NCBI GenBank assembly: GCA_024692105.1
Contig: JAILMZ010000051.1
Span: forward strand, 1 to 39,728
Direction of reading: 5' to 3'
Source: Saccharofermentans sp.
GTDB taxonomy: Bacteria; Bacillota_A; Clostridia; Saccharofermentanales; Saccharofermentanaceae
Length of the DNA: 39,728 nt
In this document: piece by piece, positions 1-8,178 of the stretch
Position numbering within the stretch: position 1 is the first letter of the stretch
How the letters are laid out: each line of letters starts with the position of its first letter
The notes under the pieces: generated by a model
Seen by the model: the letters and a program-made list of their open reading frames with translations, nothing else
What the model was told of the DNA's origin: nothing
The model's database searches: none
Program-made: the position numbers and the translations under genes

Positions 1-183
1 GGATTTGAAGGATGCGTCCTCGATGCCGTCTTCGACTTCGAACTTGTTAGCCGAATACCACGGCGTGTCTTCGGCGATGACTTCGTTCTTGCCCTTAGAC
101 TTGCCGTTGCAGCCCGTGACCGTGACGGAGAGCATGATGGATGCGATGAGAGTTGCTGAGATTGTTTTGTTTAAGTTTTCCAT
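1..183 (-). CDS. Lipoprotein, N-terminal part only (3' end outside window)
   Basis: Reading the minus strand from an ATG at 183 gives 61 codons open to the window edge. The N-terminus is a short polar stretch (MENLNK), a hydrophobic segment, and the lipobox VTGC with Cys at residue 25, the expected signature of a type II signal peptide and lipid anchoring on the outer face of the membrane. The mature part visible is hydrophilic and acidic and contains EDTPWYSANKFEVEDG; I do not recognise the family. A purine-rich GGGGG stretch lies about 10 nt before the start, and a near-consensus promoter is upstream. The function cannot be assigned because only the export signal and about 36 mature residues are present. 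Confidence 0.75.
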   Translation of the reverse strand, partial: MENLNKTISATLIASIMLSVTVTGCNGKSKGKNEVIAEDTPWYSANKFEVEDGIEDASFKS

Positions 184-205
184 ATGTGTAATATACCCCC
201 GGTAG

Positions 206-234
206 ATTATAACCTTGCAGAATAGCGGGTGCAA
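206..234 (-). promoter_or_regulatory. Sigma-A type promoter for the lipoprotein gene
   Basis: On the minus strand TTGCAC (229-234) and TATAAT (206-211) are separated by exactly 17 nt, the best housekeeping promoter match in this window. The predicted transcript start leaves a leader of about 16-20 nt with a G-rich ribosome site before the ATG at 183. Confidence 0.7.
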
Positions 235-334
235 ACATCACATATCCAAGTCGATGCCCGCTCCCCCGCACCCAAAAATGCCAATAACTGATCATCAACC
301 CGCAATATAAAGCAAGTAAAACCCTCGCGCGTAA

Positions 335-343
335 TGTTATAAT
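335..343 (+). promoter_or_regulatory. Extended -10 promoter of the GH43 gene
   Basis: TGTTATAAT gives a perfect TATAAT hexamer (338-343) with an upstream TG at the extended -10 position. No good -35 hexamer is visible. It sits about 40 nt before the GH43 start, which has its own GAGGAG ribosome site. Confidence 0.5.
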
Positions 344-383
344 ATTTCACGGATTCAAAAATCAGACCACGAGGAGAGTACTT

Positions 384-1370
384 ATGAAGAAGAACGAGCG
401 TCAGGACCTTGTCACCAACATCTACACGGCAGACCCTTCTGCACATGTGTTCAACGGCAAGATCTACATATACCCTTCACACGATGAAGACCACGATGCA
501 CCCGAGGACGACGACGGCGAACAGTACATCATGAAGGATTACCACATCCTGTCCATGGATTCACTCGACAGCGAGTGCGTCGACAACGGTGTTGCGATCA
601 GCGAAGATCAGATTCCGTGGGTTTCCCGCCAGCTCTGGGCACCTGACGCCATCTACACCAACGGCAAGTACTACCTCGTTTTCCCTGCAAAGGATAAGCA
701 GGACATCTTCAGGATCGGCGTTGCCGAGTCCGACTCTCCCGTAGGCCCTTTCAAGCCCCAGGAAAACTACATTCAGGGCAGCTACAGCATCGACCCCGCA
801 GTCCTCAAGGACGATGACGGCAGGATCTGGTGCTACAACGGCGGTCTCTGGGGAGGCCAGCTCGAGATGTGGCAGTCAGGTTCATTCAACCCCGACGAGC
901 ACAGACCCGAGGGCGATGAGAAAGCTCTCGGCCCCCTTGTCTCAGAGTTCACTCCCGACATGACAGCTTTCAAGGCTGCACCCAAGATGATCACGATCCT
1001 TGACGAGAACGGCGAGCCCCTCAAGGCAGGCGACGAGGACAGAAGATATTTCGAAGATCCCTGGATGCACAAGTTTAACGGCAAGTACTATTTCTCATAC
1101 TCCACAGGCACGACACACTACCTCTGCTATGCCGAGGGCGATTCCCCTGAGGGTCCCTTCACATACAAGGGCAGGATCATGGAGCCCGTCATCGGCTGGA
1201 CAACGCATCACTCCATCGTTCAGATCGACGGCGAGTGGTACCTCTTCTACCACGACGCAAAGAGGTCCGGCGGATGCTCACACAAGAGAAGCGTTAAGTT
1301 CACCAAGCTGAACATCGCAGCTGACGGCACTATCGAGACTATCCACCCTTACGACCACGAGAACGCTTGA
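384..1370 (+). CDS. Glycoside hydrolase family 43 protein (arabinofuranosidase/xylosidase type)
   Basis: The 328-residue protein has the five-bladed propeller signatures of GH43 enzymes, which remove arabinose or xylose units from plant hemicellulose. The three catalytic acids of the family are visible: Asp17 in TADPSAHVFNGK (general base), Asp137 in SIDPAVLKDDDGR (pKa modulator) and Glu224 in YFEDPWMHK (general acid). His275/His276 in TTHHSIVQ fits the metal-site histidine of many members. Repeated NGKYY and DGEWYLFYH blades support the fold. There is no signal peptide, so the enzyme should act in the cytoplasm on imported oligosaccharides. The start has GAGGAG 8 nt upstream. It is followed by a strong terminator and is probably monocistronic. 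Substrate specificity cannot be decided. Confidence 0.9.
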   Translation: MKKNERQDLVTNIYTADPSAHVFNGKIYIYPSHDEDHDAPEDDDGEQYIMKDYHILSMDSLDSECVDNGVAISEDQIPWVSRQLWAPDAIYTNGKYYLVFPAKDKQDIFRIGVAESDSPVGPFKPQENYIQGSYSIDPAVLKDDDGRIWCYNGGLWGGQLEMWQSGSFNPDEHRPEGDEKALGPLVSEFTPDMTAFKAAPKMITILDENGEPLKAGDEDRRYFEDPWMHKFNGKYYFSYSTGTTHYLCYAEGDSPEGPFTYKGRIMEPVIGWTTHHSIVQIDGEWYLFYHDAKRSGGCSHKRSVKFTKLNIAADGTIETIHPYDHENA

Positions 1371-1390
1371 TTAAGTAATAGCAAGACCAC

Positions 1391-1417
1391 AAGGGCATCC
1401 GCGCGGGTGCCCTTTTT
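1391..1417 (+). terminator. Rho-independent terminator after GH43
   Basis: AAGGGCA pairs with TGCCCTT around a GC-rich centre (CCGCGCGG), and the 3' arm runs into TTTTT. It ends only 16 nt before the next start codon, so the following gene either relies on readthrough or has a promoter within this hairpin region. Confidence 0.85.
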
Positions 1418-1433
1418 ACTTTAGAGGACACTG

Positions 1434-2243
1434 ATGACAACGTATTGGCCCGACTACTGCAAGAGCTTTCATTGCATTGCCTCCGAGTGCAGGCATACCT
1501 GCTGCGCCGGGTGGACCATCTGCATTGATGAGAAGTCGCTGGCAAGGTTCGGGCAGGATGAGTGGATCGCAGGCAAGATCGAGGACGGGTGTTTCGTGCT
1601 GCGAGAAGACGGCAGGTGTCCGTTCCTCAGAGACGACAATCTCTGCGAGATGATCCTTTCCCGCGGCGAGGACTGCCTCTGCGACATCTGCAAAGAACAC
1701 CCCAGGTTTTACAACTGTTTTGAAGACCGCATCGAAGCCGGGATCGGCCTCGTGTGCGAAGAAGCCTGCAGGCTTGTGCTGGATCACGAAGGACCGTTTG
1801 AGTTGGTTGCTGAGGATGGTTCCAAGCTGCCTCTTCCCTCATATGTTGTACCCGTATTCGATTCTTCCATCCCGCTGTCTGCCCGCCTTGCTAAATTAAC
1901 CGGCGGCGTGAGGTCGGGCTCCAAGATGAGGGCAATGTGTTTCGCGCAGATGGAAGTAATGGATCCCGCGTGGAGTTCGTTGCTGTCTTCCATAGTCGAG
2001 GCTCCCGTGTCCGCTGAAGACGAAGACCGCGTAGTAGATGAGAACGCGTCCGCGCTTGCCAACCTCGCGGCGTACCTTCTCTACCGCTACAAGGGAGCAT
2101 CGCGTTTCGCCGCCGAGGCAACGTATCTTGTTGCCGACCTGGTAAGCAAAGGATGCGAGGTTCACGACGCAGCGCGCATGTTCTCAGGCGAGGTCGAGTA
2201 CTCGGACATCAACATCGACGAGGCGCTCGAGACTTTTGGCTGA
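1434..2243 (+). CDS. FliB-like Cys-rich protein (annotated in relatives as flagellin lysine-N-methylase)
   Basis: The 269-residue protein opens with MTTYWPDYCKSFHCIASECR and continues HTCCAGWTICID, giving the Cys14-x4-Cys19-x3-Cys23-Cys24 cluster typical of the FliB family. A second cluster follows in RCPFLRDDNLCEM and CLCDICKEHPRFYNC. These cysteines probably bind an iron-sulfur cluster or another metal. In Salmonella FliB methylates lysines of flagellin; clostridial relatives carry the name by homology. This copy is much shorter than Salmonella FliB (about 400 residues) and no flagellar gene is near, so flagellin need not be the substrate. An AGAGG ribosome site lies 6 nt before the ATG. 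Confidence 0.7.
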   Translation: MTTYWPDYCKSFHCIASECRHTCCAGWTICIDEKSLARFGQDEWIAGKIEDGCFVLREDGRCPFLRDDNLCEMILSRGEDCLCDICKEHPRFYNCFEDRIEAGIGLVCEEACRLVLDHEGPFELVAEDGSKLPLPSYVVPVFDSSIPLSARLAKLTGGVRSGSKMRAMCFAQMEVMDPAWSSLLSSIVEAPVSAEDEDRVVDENASALANLAAYLLYRYKGASRFAAEATYLVADLVSKGCEVHDAARMFSGEVEYSDINIDEALETFG

Positions 2244-2256
2244 GTGCGTTATGGGA

Positions 2257-2262
2257 TATAAT
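2257..2262 (+). promoter_or_regulatory. Possible -10 box of the membrane glycosyltransferase gene
   Basis: A perfect TATAAT lies in the 50-bp gap after the FliB-like gene. The upstream hexamer at 17-nt spacing (TTTTGG) is a poor -35 match, so this is tentative. Confidence 0.35.
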
Positions 2263-2293
2263 TAGTTGATTGTTTGGGATGGGTAATGAGCAA

Positions 2294-3544
2294 ATGAATC
2301 TGCATGGCATCGACCAAAAACGAAAGTATGAGTATTTCTTCATCATATGCATCGGCGCATATGTTCTCTTTACCATCTTCGACTTTATGATATGCAAAGG
2401 CGCCGTGCAGTGGGAAACGCTTTTGAACGGGCGCGATTTCATTGCTGACTATACAAACGTTATCGGCTACGCGTCGAACCGCAATCCTTACGACAGCACC
2501 ATTGCCAACGGCCTGCAGGAAAGAGCTTATCCCCCGTTGCAGTATGTTTTCTCTTATCTCGTATCCCTGACCGTGCCTGACATGCAGTACTATTACGACA
2601 TCCAGGATTTCACCGGCATGTACATGAATACGCAGGTAGCCATGCTGTATCTGTTGTTCGTAGTCATCTCTGTCATCGGCATATTCGAATTGGTCCGCGG
2701 GTTCAAGAACGGTTCCAACCTTGTGAAGACTCTCACCGCACTGGCTTTAACTCTCTCTTTCCCGGTACTCATTACAATCGAGAGAGGCAACTCCGTTCTG
2801 ATAGTCATTGTCTTTGTGCTCTTCTATCTGTGTTTCTACGATCACGACAACCGTGTGTTGCGCGAAATGGCGTTCATTGCACTCGCCCTTGCAGCCGGCA
2901 TCAAACTCATGCCTGCCGTTCTCGGCGTCTTGCTCATAATTGAAAAGCGTTGGAAAGAAGTGATCCGTACGGTTATCTACGGTCTGGCTTCTTTCTTCCT
3001 GCCCTTCCTGTTCTTTGAAGGCGGCTTTAAGAATGTTCCTTTGTTCTTCAGGAATCTGTCATTGCAGCTGGAAGCTTATAAATTCATCCCCGACTGCACA
3101 CTCAGAGGTTTTATCCTCACCTACTTCCCGGATTATGCTTATGACAACATTGACTCTGTAAAAACTATATGCACTGTTGTTACTTTACTGATCTGCACTT
3201 TAATGCTCGTCGCTTCTTTCCTGACCAAAAGAAAAGGCGACAGACTCGTGTATCTCTGCATGCTTTTGATAATCATGCCCTCGCACTCGGCATCTTATAA
3301 TCTTTTGTATCTCTTCCCTTGCATGATCGCTTTGCTCAACGAGACGGATAAGCTTAAATTGGACCTGTTCATCCTGTTGGGCGGGTGCCTTAGCATCTGC
3401 ACACTGGGCGGACCGCTTGGAAGCATCCTTGTCAACTGGCATGTCGGACTGCTGATAATCATCATTTGCGCGATTGTTAAGTCTGTTGAGGTGATCGTAA
3501 AGCGTCTTGATAAGAAGAACAAGGATGCTGAACTGATCTATTGA
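2294..3544 (+). CDS. GT87/DUF2029-like multi-pass membrane glycosyltransferase
   Basis: A hydrophobic protein of about 416 residues with roughly nine or ten membrane segments. The extracytoplasmic loop after the first segment holds a YTNVIGYASNRNPYD stretch followed by AYPPLQYVF, and a later segment has AAGIKLMPAVLGVLL. This arrangement (aspartate-containing first loop, NPYD, YPPL, K-x-x-P) is characteristic of GT-C fold, polyprenyl-phosphate-mannose-dependent enzymes of family GT87. The likely role is adding a sugar to a cell-envelope glycan or glycolipid; donor and acceptor are unknown. The start is uncertain: ATG 2294 has a G-rich stretch upstream, but ATG 2279 and TTG 2270 are also in frame. 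The C-terminus is lysine-rich and cytoplasmic. Confidence 0.65.
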   Translation: MNLHGIDQKRKYEYFFIICIGAYVLFTIFDFMICKGAVQWETLLNGRDFIADYTNVIGYASNRNPYDSTIANGLQERAYPPLQYVFSYLVSLTVPDMQYYYDIQDFTGMYMNTQVAMLYLLFVVISVIGIFELVRGFKNGSNLVKTLTALALTLSFPVLITIERGNSVLIVIVFVLFYLCFYDHDNRVLREMAFIALALAAGIKLMPAVLGVLLIIEKRWKEVIRTVIYGLASFFLPFLFFEGGFKNVPLFFRNLSLQLEAYKFIPDCTLRGFILTYFPDYAYDNIDSVKTICTVVTLLICTLMLVASFLTKRKGDRLVYLCMLLIIMPSHSASYNLLYLFPCMIALLNETDKLKLDLFILLGGCLSICTLGGPLGSILVNWHVGLLIIIICAIVKSVEVIVKRLDKKNKDAELIY

Positions 3545-3545
3545 T

Positions 3546-3577
3546 TAAAAAGGCCGGGAAACCAACTTCCCGACCTA
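3546..3577 (-). terminator. Rho-independent terminator of the purine operon
   Basis: Read on the minus strand, AGGTCGGGAA and TTCCCGGCCT pair with one mismatch around a short loop and run directly into TTTTT. It is about 100 nt beyond the AICAR transformylase stop, and because the hairpin is symmetric it could also slow transcription from the plus-strand glycosyltransferase gene. A small perfect hairpin, GCCGC-TTTA-GCGGC (3629-3642), lies between gene and terminator. Confidence 0.75.
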
Positions 3578-3676
3578 ATTAATAACTAATTCCTGAGTGA
3601 GATGATTGTTTCGAGATTGCCTCCGCAAGCCGCTTTAGCGGCGAGGACAGCATCGAGAAACAAGCATCGAACGAAT

Positions 3677-4855
3677 TTAATGATGGAAGAGACGAATGCC
3701 CGTAAATGCCATCGCCATATTGTACTTATTGCAGGTCATGATGACATGATCGTCACGGATTGATCCGCCCGGCTCAGCGATGTACTTAACGCCACTCTTG
3801 TAAGCTCTCTCGATGTTGTCGCCAAACGGGAAGAAAGCGTCAGATCCGAGTGCCACGTCAGTATTCTTAGCGAGCCACTCCTTCTTCTCTTCTCTTGTAA
3901 GAGGGTCCGGCTTCTCCTTGAACAGAGTCTGCCAAACGCCGTCGCGGAGTACGTCTTCGTACTCGTCAGACATATAAACGTCGATCGTGTTGTCTCTGTC
4001 GGGACGTCCGATGCCGTCAACGAACTTGAGACCCATGACCTTCGGGTTCTGTCTCATCCACCAGTTGTCAGCCTTTGAACCTGCAAGTCTTGTGCAGTGG
4101 ATTCTGGACTGCTGGCCTGCACCGATACCGATAGCCTGACCGTCCTTAACATAGCATACTGAGTTACTCTGTGTGTACTTCAGAGTGATAAGAGAGATGA
4201 GAAGGTCTATCTTCTTGTCATCGGGGATGTCCTTGTTGTCTGTAACGATATTAGCGAGCAGGTCGTTATTGATAGCGAGCTCGTTTCTGCCCTGCTCGAA
4301 TGTGATGCCGAAAACCTGCTTTGTCTCGATCGGATCGGGTACATAGTCAGGATCGATCTTGATTACGTTGTATGTGCCCTTTCTCTTTGACTTAAGGATC
4401 TCGAGAGCATCGTCGGTATAACCGGGAGCGATGATACCGTCGGATACTTCGCGCTTGAGCATTGTAGCCGTGATGGCATCGCATGTATCGGAAAGTGCAA
4501 CGAAATCACCGTAGGAAGACATTCTGTCTGCGCCTCTTGCTCTTGCGTAAGCGCAAGCGATCGGAGAAAGCTCGCCGAGATCGTCTACAAAGTAGATCTT
4601 TGCTTCTGTCTCGGAAAGCGGCTTACCTACTGCAGCACCTGCAGGAGATACGTGCTTAAAGGATGTTGCCGACGGAAGTCCCGTAGCAAGCTTAAGCTCT
4701 CTTACGAGCTGCCAGCCGTTGAAAGCATCAAGAAGGTTGATGTATCCCGGCTTGCCGTTCAATACTTCAATGGGAAGGTCTGCGCCGTTAGCCATGAAGA
4801 CTCTGGAAGGCTTCTGGTTGGGGTTGCAGCCGTATTTAAGGGCCATCTCGTTCAT
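3677..4855 (-). CDS. purH: Stand-alone AICAR transformylase (PurH C-terminal activity)
   Basis: The 392-residue protein covers only the formyltransferase half of the usual bifunctional PurH (about 510 residues). It uses 10-formyl-tetrahydrofolate to convert AICAR to FAICAR, the ninth step of IMP synthesis. The motif SFKHVSPAGAAVG contains the Lys-His pair used in catalysis, and the C-terminal YIAEPGGSIRDDHVI / AMAFTGIRLFHH block is the typical PurH ending. The N-terminal IMP cyclohydrolase domain is absent; that activity is supplied by the adjacent PurO-type gene 25 nt upstream. GGAGG sits 9 nt before the ATG. It is the last gene of the purE-F-N-O-H cluster and is followed by a terminator. 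The symbol purH is applied by activity only. Confidence 0.9.
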   Translation of the reverse strand: MNEMALKYGCNPNQKPSRVFMANGADLPIEVLNGKPGYINLLDAFNGWQLVRELKLATGLPSATSFKHVSPAGAAVGKPLSETEAKIYFVDDLGELSPIACAYARARGADRMSSYGDFVALSDTCDAITATMLKREVSDGIIAPGYTDDALEILKSKRKGTYNVIKIDPDYVPDPIETKQVFGITFEQGRNELAINNDLLANIVTDNKDIPDDKKIDLLISLITLKYTQSNSVCYVKDGQAIGIGAGQQSRIHCTRLAGSKADNWWMRQNPKVMGLKFVDGIGRPDRDNTIDVYMSDEYEDVLRDGVWQTLFKEKPDPLTREEKKEWLAKNTDVALGSDAFFPFGDNIERAYKSGVKYIAEPGGSIRDDHVIMTCNKYNMAMAFTGIRLFHH

Positions 4856-4880
4856 ATTATTAATCCTCCGCGGTATTAGA

Positions 4881-5594
4881 TTACACGTTCTTGTTGACGA
4901 TCCTGGTATCTGCCTCGCCCGTAGCGATGTCGATGAATCTTACAAAGAGAGATACCTTGTTGTCCTCGTTCAGTGACTCCCATACGTTTGCCGTGAATGT
5001 ATCGATGTCACCTGAGATCGCAACCTTCTCGGGCTCGCCTTCGAAAGAAGGAAGCGGGTTGCCGTCGCCCATGTATGTGTGCAGGAATCTGCCGACGCCT
5101 GCCTTGGGGTTCGTGTATGTGAATGTGTGGCGCTCGCAGGAAGACGGGTCGCCGTCTGCACTCTTAAGGATGGACATTGCGTAGTTGTATGTGCCTCCCT
5201 CGACGTGCATGATGCCGGATATTCTCGGAGTGTAGTTCGGAGCGTCATCTTCGAACTCTCTGCATCTTAAGGACTGCTCGAAAGTCATCTGCTTGTCCAT
5301 GCCCTCGTAGATGGTATCCGTCTGGTCACCGTTGGTAACGATTGTCTTGTTGCCAAGAACTCTGACGGGAGAATAGATGATGAGGTGCGGATCCGTCAGC
5401 TTGGAAGGATCGAATGCCTCTGTCTTGATGCCGTCCTCTGTTGCCGTGAACACACGGTTACGGGAGTTTACGCTCCTGCCCATGATGAAATAAGCAGTAA
5501 CGGCCTTGCTTCCGTCCTCGGATCTTCCGATCACGATTCCTCTTCCGGGATACGAATTCTCCTTAAGGATCTTTCCCAAATCTAACTTTTCCAT
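4881..5594 (-). CDS. purO: PurO-type IMP cyclohydrolase
   Basis: The 237-residue protein resembles the archaeal-type IMP cyclohydrolase family (PurO), unrelated to the PurH N-terminal domain, which closes the ring of FAICAR to IMP. Supporting stretches are NSYPGRGIVIGRSEDG and AYFIMGRSVNSRNRVF near the N-terminus and TDPHLIIYSPVR in the middle. The protein is a little longer than archaeal PurO (about 200 residues), as in other clostridial members. It is preceded by a GGAGGAGG ribosome site and sits between purN and the stand-alone AICAR transformylase, exactly where the missing last step of the pathway would be expected. Confidence 0.88.
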   Translation of the reverse strand: MEKLDLGKILKENSYPGRGIVIGRSEDGSKAVTAYFIMGRSVNSRNRVFTATEDGIKTEAFDPSKLTDPHLIIYSPVRVLGNKTIVTNGDQTDTIYEGMDKQMTFEQSLRCREFEDDAPNYTPRISGIMHVEGGTYNYAMSILKSADGDPSSCERHTFTYTNPKAGVGRFLHTYMGDGNPLPSFEGEPEKVAISGDIDTFTANVWESLNEDNKVSLFVRFIDIATGEADTRIVNKNV

Positions 5595-5615
5595 TGCGGT
5601 GCCTCCTCCTGATTT

Positions 5616-6239
5616 TTATTCTGTTATTCTTGCTATGTTGTTCTCGATTACGACCTTGCCGTCAGCGATGAGACGTATCGCTTTGGGCAGGATCTCCCAC
5701 TCGCAGTTCTGCATGATGCGCTTCTGCAAGGTCTCCGGCGTATCTCCCGGGAGTACATCTACGGACTTCTGCAGCAAGATCGGGCCTTCGTCGTAGTTCT
5801 CGTTAACGAAATGCACCGTCGCGCCGCTTACCTTGACGCCTCTTGCAAGAGCCGCCCTGTGGGGCCTGATCCCGTACATGCCCTCTCCGCAGAACGAAGG
5901 GATGAGCGCGGGATGTATGTTTATTATCCTATTGGAATAAGCCTTTACTATCTCAGGTCCGAGAAGTGACAGGTAGCCTGCGAGTACGATGAGCTCTGCA
6001 CCGGAAGAAGTAACTTCTTCCACCACCTTTTGGTCCCACTCTTCCCTGCTCGCGTAATCTCTGGCGCGGAGCACGACGGCGGGAATGCCGTTGTCTGCAG
6101 CACGCGTGAGAGCATATGCGTCGGGTGATGAAGATACCACCTTCACGATCTCGATATCTTTCAGGATACCCGTCTTGGTGTTATCTATGATCGCCTGGAG
6201 GTTCGTGCCGCCTCCCGAGACAAATACTGCGATCTTCAT
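5616..6239 (-). CDS. purN: Phosphoribosylglycinamide formyltransferase 1 (GAR transformylase)
   Basis: The 207-residue protein has the normal PurN length and motifs: N-terminal VSGGGTNLQAI for GAR phosphate binding, IINIHPALIPSF with the catalytic Asn and His, and NYDEGPILLQ with the catalytic Asp. It transfers the formyl group of 10-formyl-tetrahydrofolate to GAR. Family members usually read HPSLLP at the active site; here it is HPALIP, a mild variation. It lies 12 nt after purF and 21 nt before purO, co-transcribed with the cluster. No anomaly in length or start. Confidence 0.95.
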   Translation of the reverse strand: MKIAVFVSGGGTNLQAIIDNTKTGILKDIEIVKVVSSSPDAYALTRAADNGIPAVVLRARDYASREEWDQKVVEEVTSSGAELIVLAGYLSLLGPEIVKAYSNRIINIHPALIPSFCGEGMYGIRPHRAALARGVKVSGATVHFVNENYDEGPILLQKSVDVLPGDTPETLQKRIMQNCEWEILPKAIRLIADGKVVIENNIARITE

Positions 6240-6251
6240 CAGCTTCTCCTC

Positions 6252-7637
6252 TTAAAACTCAGTATCTTCAGGTCTGCCTGCGACAAAGTTGCCGTCGAAA
6301 CAAGCAGCGCATACATCGCACTCGATCGTGTTAAGGCACTCCTTGAGCTTTTCCAGGCTGATGTATCCGAGAGAATCTGCGCCGATCATCTGTCTGATGT
6401 CTTCAACAGACTTGGAAGCAGCGGGAAGTTCTGTCTCGGAAGAAGCGTTTGCTCCGTAGAAGCAGCCGAACTTAACCGGCGGAGATGCGAGTCTTACGTG
6501 TACTTCCTTGGCGCCGTTCTCGCGCAGGAATGAGATGATGTGTTTCGTGGTGGTACCTCTTACGAGGGAGTCGTCGACGATCGCGATCCTCTTGTCCTTG
6601 ATCGCCGTCTTGAGCGCTGCGAACTTCATCTTGACCGCGAGTTCACGCTGAGTCTGTGTGCTCTTGATGAACGTTCTGCCGACGTAGCGGTTCTTGAGAA
6701 GGCCTGCACCGTAAGGAACGCCCAAGCCTGCTGCAAAACCTTCAGCAGCAGCGTTACCCGAGTCGGGCGCGCCGATTACGAGGTCGACGTCGCAGGGATG
6801 AAGCTCAGCCAAAGCCTTGCCTGCTCTGTATCTGGAATCAAATACGCTCATGCCGTCGATGACCGAATCAGGTCTTGCGATATAAACATACTCGAAGATG
6901 CAGACATTGCCGTCCTGTCTGTTCGTCGGGCTTTCCTTGTAGAATGTGGACTTTACGCCGCCAGCGGAGATCGAGATGATCTCGCCCGGCTCGATGTCCC
7001 TGATGAACTCGGCGCCGATTGCGTCGAGCGCGCAGTTCTCTGAAGACAGGAAATATGTATCGCCCATCTTGCCGAGAACGAGAGGTCTGATACCGTACGG
7101 ATCCCTTACGCCGATGAGCTTGTTGTCCGTCATAAAGATCATGGAATATACGCCGTGGATCTCTTTCATCGTCTCGAGGATAGCCTGCTCGCACTCGTCA
7201 GTCTTGATCCTGTTCCTTGAGAACAGCGAGAGGATGAGCTCCGCGTCGATGTTTGTCTGGAAGATAGCGCCCTGGTTAACGAGCTCTTCCTTGATTGCGG
7301 AAGCGTTCATTACGACAGAGTCGCATGTAAGTCCGATGTTGCCTACCCTGGACTTGATGATGATGGGCTGGATTGCCTCGGTGCCTGACTCTCTGGGAGA
7401 ACCGCCTCTTGCGTGGCCTATTGCCGCAAAACCTTCAAGCGCTGAGATCGTGACCTCGTCGAAAACGTCCGTTACCAATCCCGGGTTCTTGTGGATCATG
7501 AAAGATCCGCCGTTGTTGACTGCAATGCCCGCAGACTCCTGGCCTCTGTGCTGCAGTGAGAAGATACCGTAGTAACAGGACTTGGTTACGTCCTCTGTGC
7601 TGCCCTTGATGTTTAAGGCACCGAAAATACCGCTCAT
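6252..7637 (-). CDS. purF: Amidophosphoribosyltransferase with a degenerate glutaminase domain
   Basis: The 461-residue protein aligns along its length with PurF, which makes phosphoribosylamine from PRPP. The C-terminal half is intact: PRPP loop IAIVDDSLVRGTTT, flexible-loop region GLLKNRYVGRTFI, and the Cys ligands of the Bacillus-type 4Fe-4S cluster (NVCIFEY, FGCFYGAN, CDVCAACFDG). The glutaminase half is not: the start is Met-Ser-Gly-Ile-Phe where active enzymes expose Cys-Gly; GHVRY-[AS]-T reads GHARGGS; the HNGNLVN oxyanion-hole motif reads TCDSVVMN. An in-frame TAA and an AAGGAG site just upstream fix the start, so no propeptide hides a cysteine. Ammonia probably comes from free NH3 or another glutaminase. 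It follows purE by 18 nt. Confidence 0.9.
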   Translation of the reverse strand: MSGIFGALNIKGSTEDVTKSCYYGIFSLQHRGQESAGIAVNNGGSFMIHKNPGLVTDVFDEVTISALEGFAAIGHARGGSPRESGTEAIQPIIIKSRVGNIGLTCDSVVMNASAIKEELVNQGAIFQTNIDAELILSLFSRNRIKTDECEQAILETMKEIHGVYSMIFMTDNKLIGVRDPYGIRPLVLGKMGDTYFLSSENCALDAIGAEFIRDIEPGEIISISAGGVKSTFYKESPTNRQDGNVCIFEYVYIARPDSVIDGMSVFDSRYRAGKALAELHPCDVDLVIGAPDSGNAAAEGFAAGLGVPYGAGLLKNRYVGRTFIKSTQTQRELAVKMKFAALKTAIKDKRIAIVDDSLVRGTTTKHIISFLRENGAKEVHVRLASPPVKFGCFYGANASSETELPAASKSVEDIRQMIGADSLGYISLEKLKECLNTIECDVCAACFDGNFVAGRPEDTEF

Positions 7638-7655
7638 GTTTGTTGCTCCTTGCTC

Positions 7656-8159
7656 TTAGATATTTGCAATTTTCTCCTTCAGTGCCGCATCCTTTGCGTC
7701 AACTGAAGATTTGAGTTCTTCTTTGTATGCGTTCAGCTTGCTTCTGAGATCTTGGTCTCTGATCGCGATCATCTGGCATGCGAGGATGGCTGCATTTGCC
7801 GCGCCGTCGATTGCAACCGTTGCTACCGGGATGCCCGTAGGCATCTGGACTGTCGCGTAAAGCGCGTCGACGCCGTTAAGAGCGCCGCCCTTGCAGGGAA
7901 CGCCGATCACGGGAAGTGATGTATGTGCTGCGAGAACGCCTGCGAGATGTGCCGCAAGACCTGCTGCCGCGATGATGACGTCATAGCCGTTTGTCTCTGC
8001 CTCGCCTGCCAATGCAGCCGCACGCTCGGGAGTCCTGTGCGCGGAAGCGACATTAGCGTCGTATGCGACGTCGAATTTCGCGAGCATCTTGAAGCATTTT
8101 TCCATTACGGGGAAATCAGAATCGGAACCCATTACTACCAGAACTTTACCGTGTGACAT
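7656..8159 (-). CDS. purE: N5-carboxyaminoimidazole ribonucleotide mutase
   Basis: The 167-residue protein is a class I Pur[13 protein letters not shown] phosphate-binding loop, [10 protein letters not shown] with the catalytic His, and [14 protein letters not shown]. It moves the carboxyl group of N5-CAIR to C4, giving CAIR. Class I enzymes need PurK, which is not in this window. The gene starts with a GAGAGG site 6-7 nt upstream and lies only 19 nt downstream of the CapA-type gene, so either it shares that gene's transcript or an internal promoter lies in the 3' end of the upstream gene. No purine riboswitch fits in the gap. Confidence 0.95.
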   Translation of the reverse strand: MSHGKVLVVMGSDSDFPVMEKCFKMLAKFDVAYDANVASAHRTPERAAALAGEAETNGYDVIIAAAGLAAHLAGVLAAHTSLPVIGVPCKGGALNGVDALYATVQMPTGIPVATVAIDGAANAAILACQMIAIRDQDLRSKLNAYKEELKSSVDAKDAALKEKIANI

Positions 8160-8178
8160 ACCATAAGCCTCTCAAAAA

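Noticed and set aside
8160..8178. Purine riboswitch before purE
   Set aside because: The gap is 19 nt, far too short for the aptamer, and no such fold was seen upstream of the CapA-type gene.
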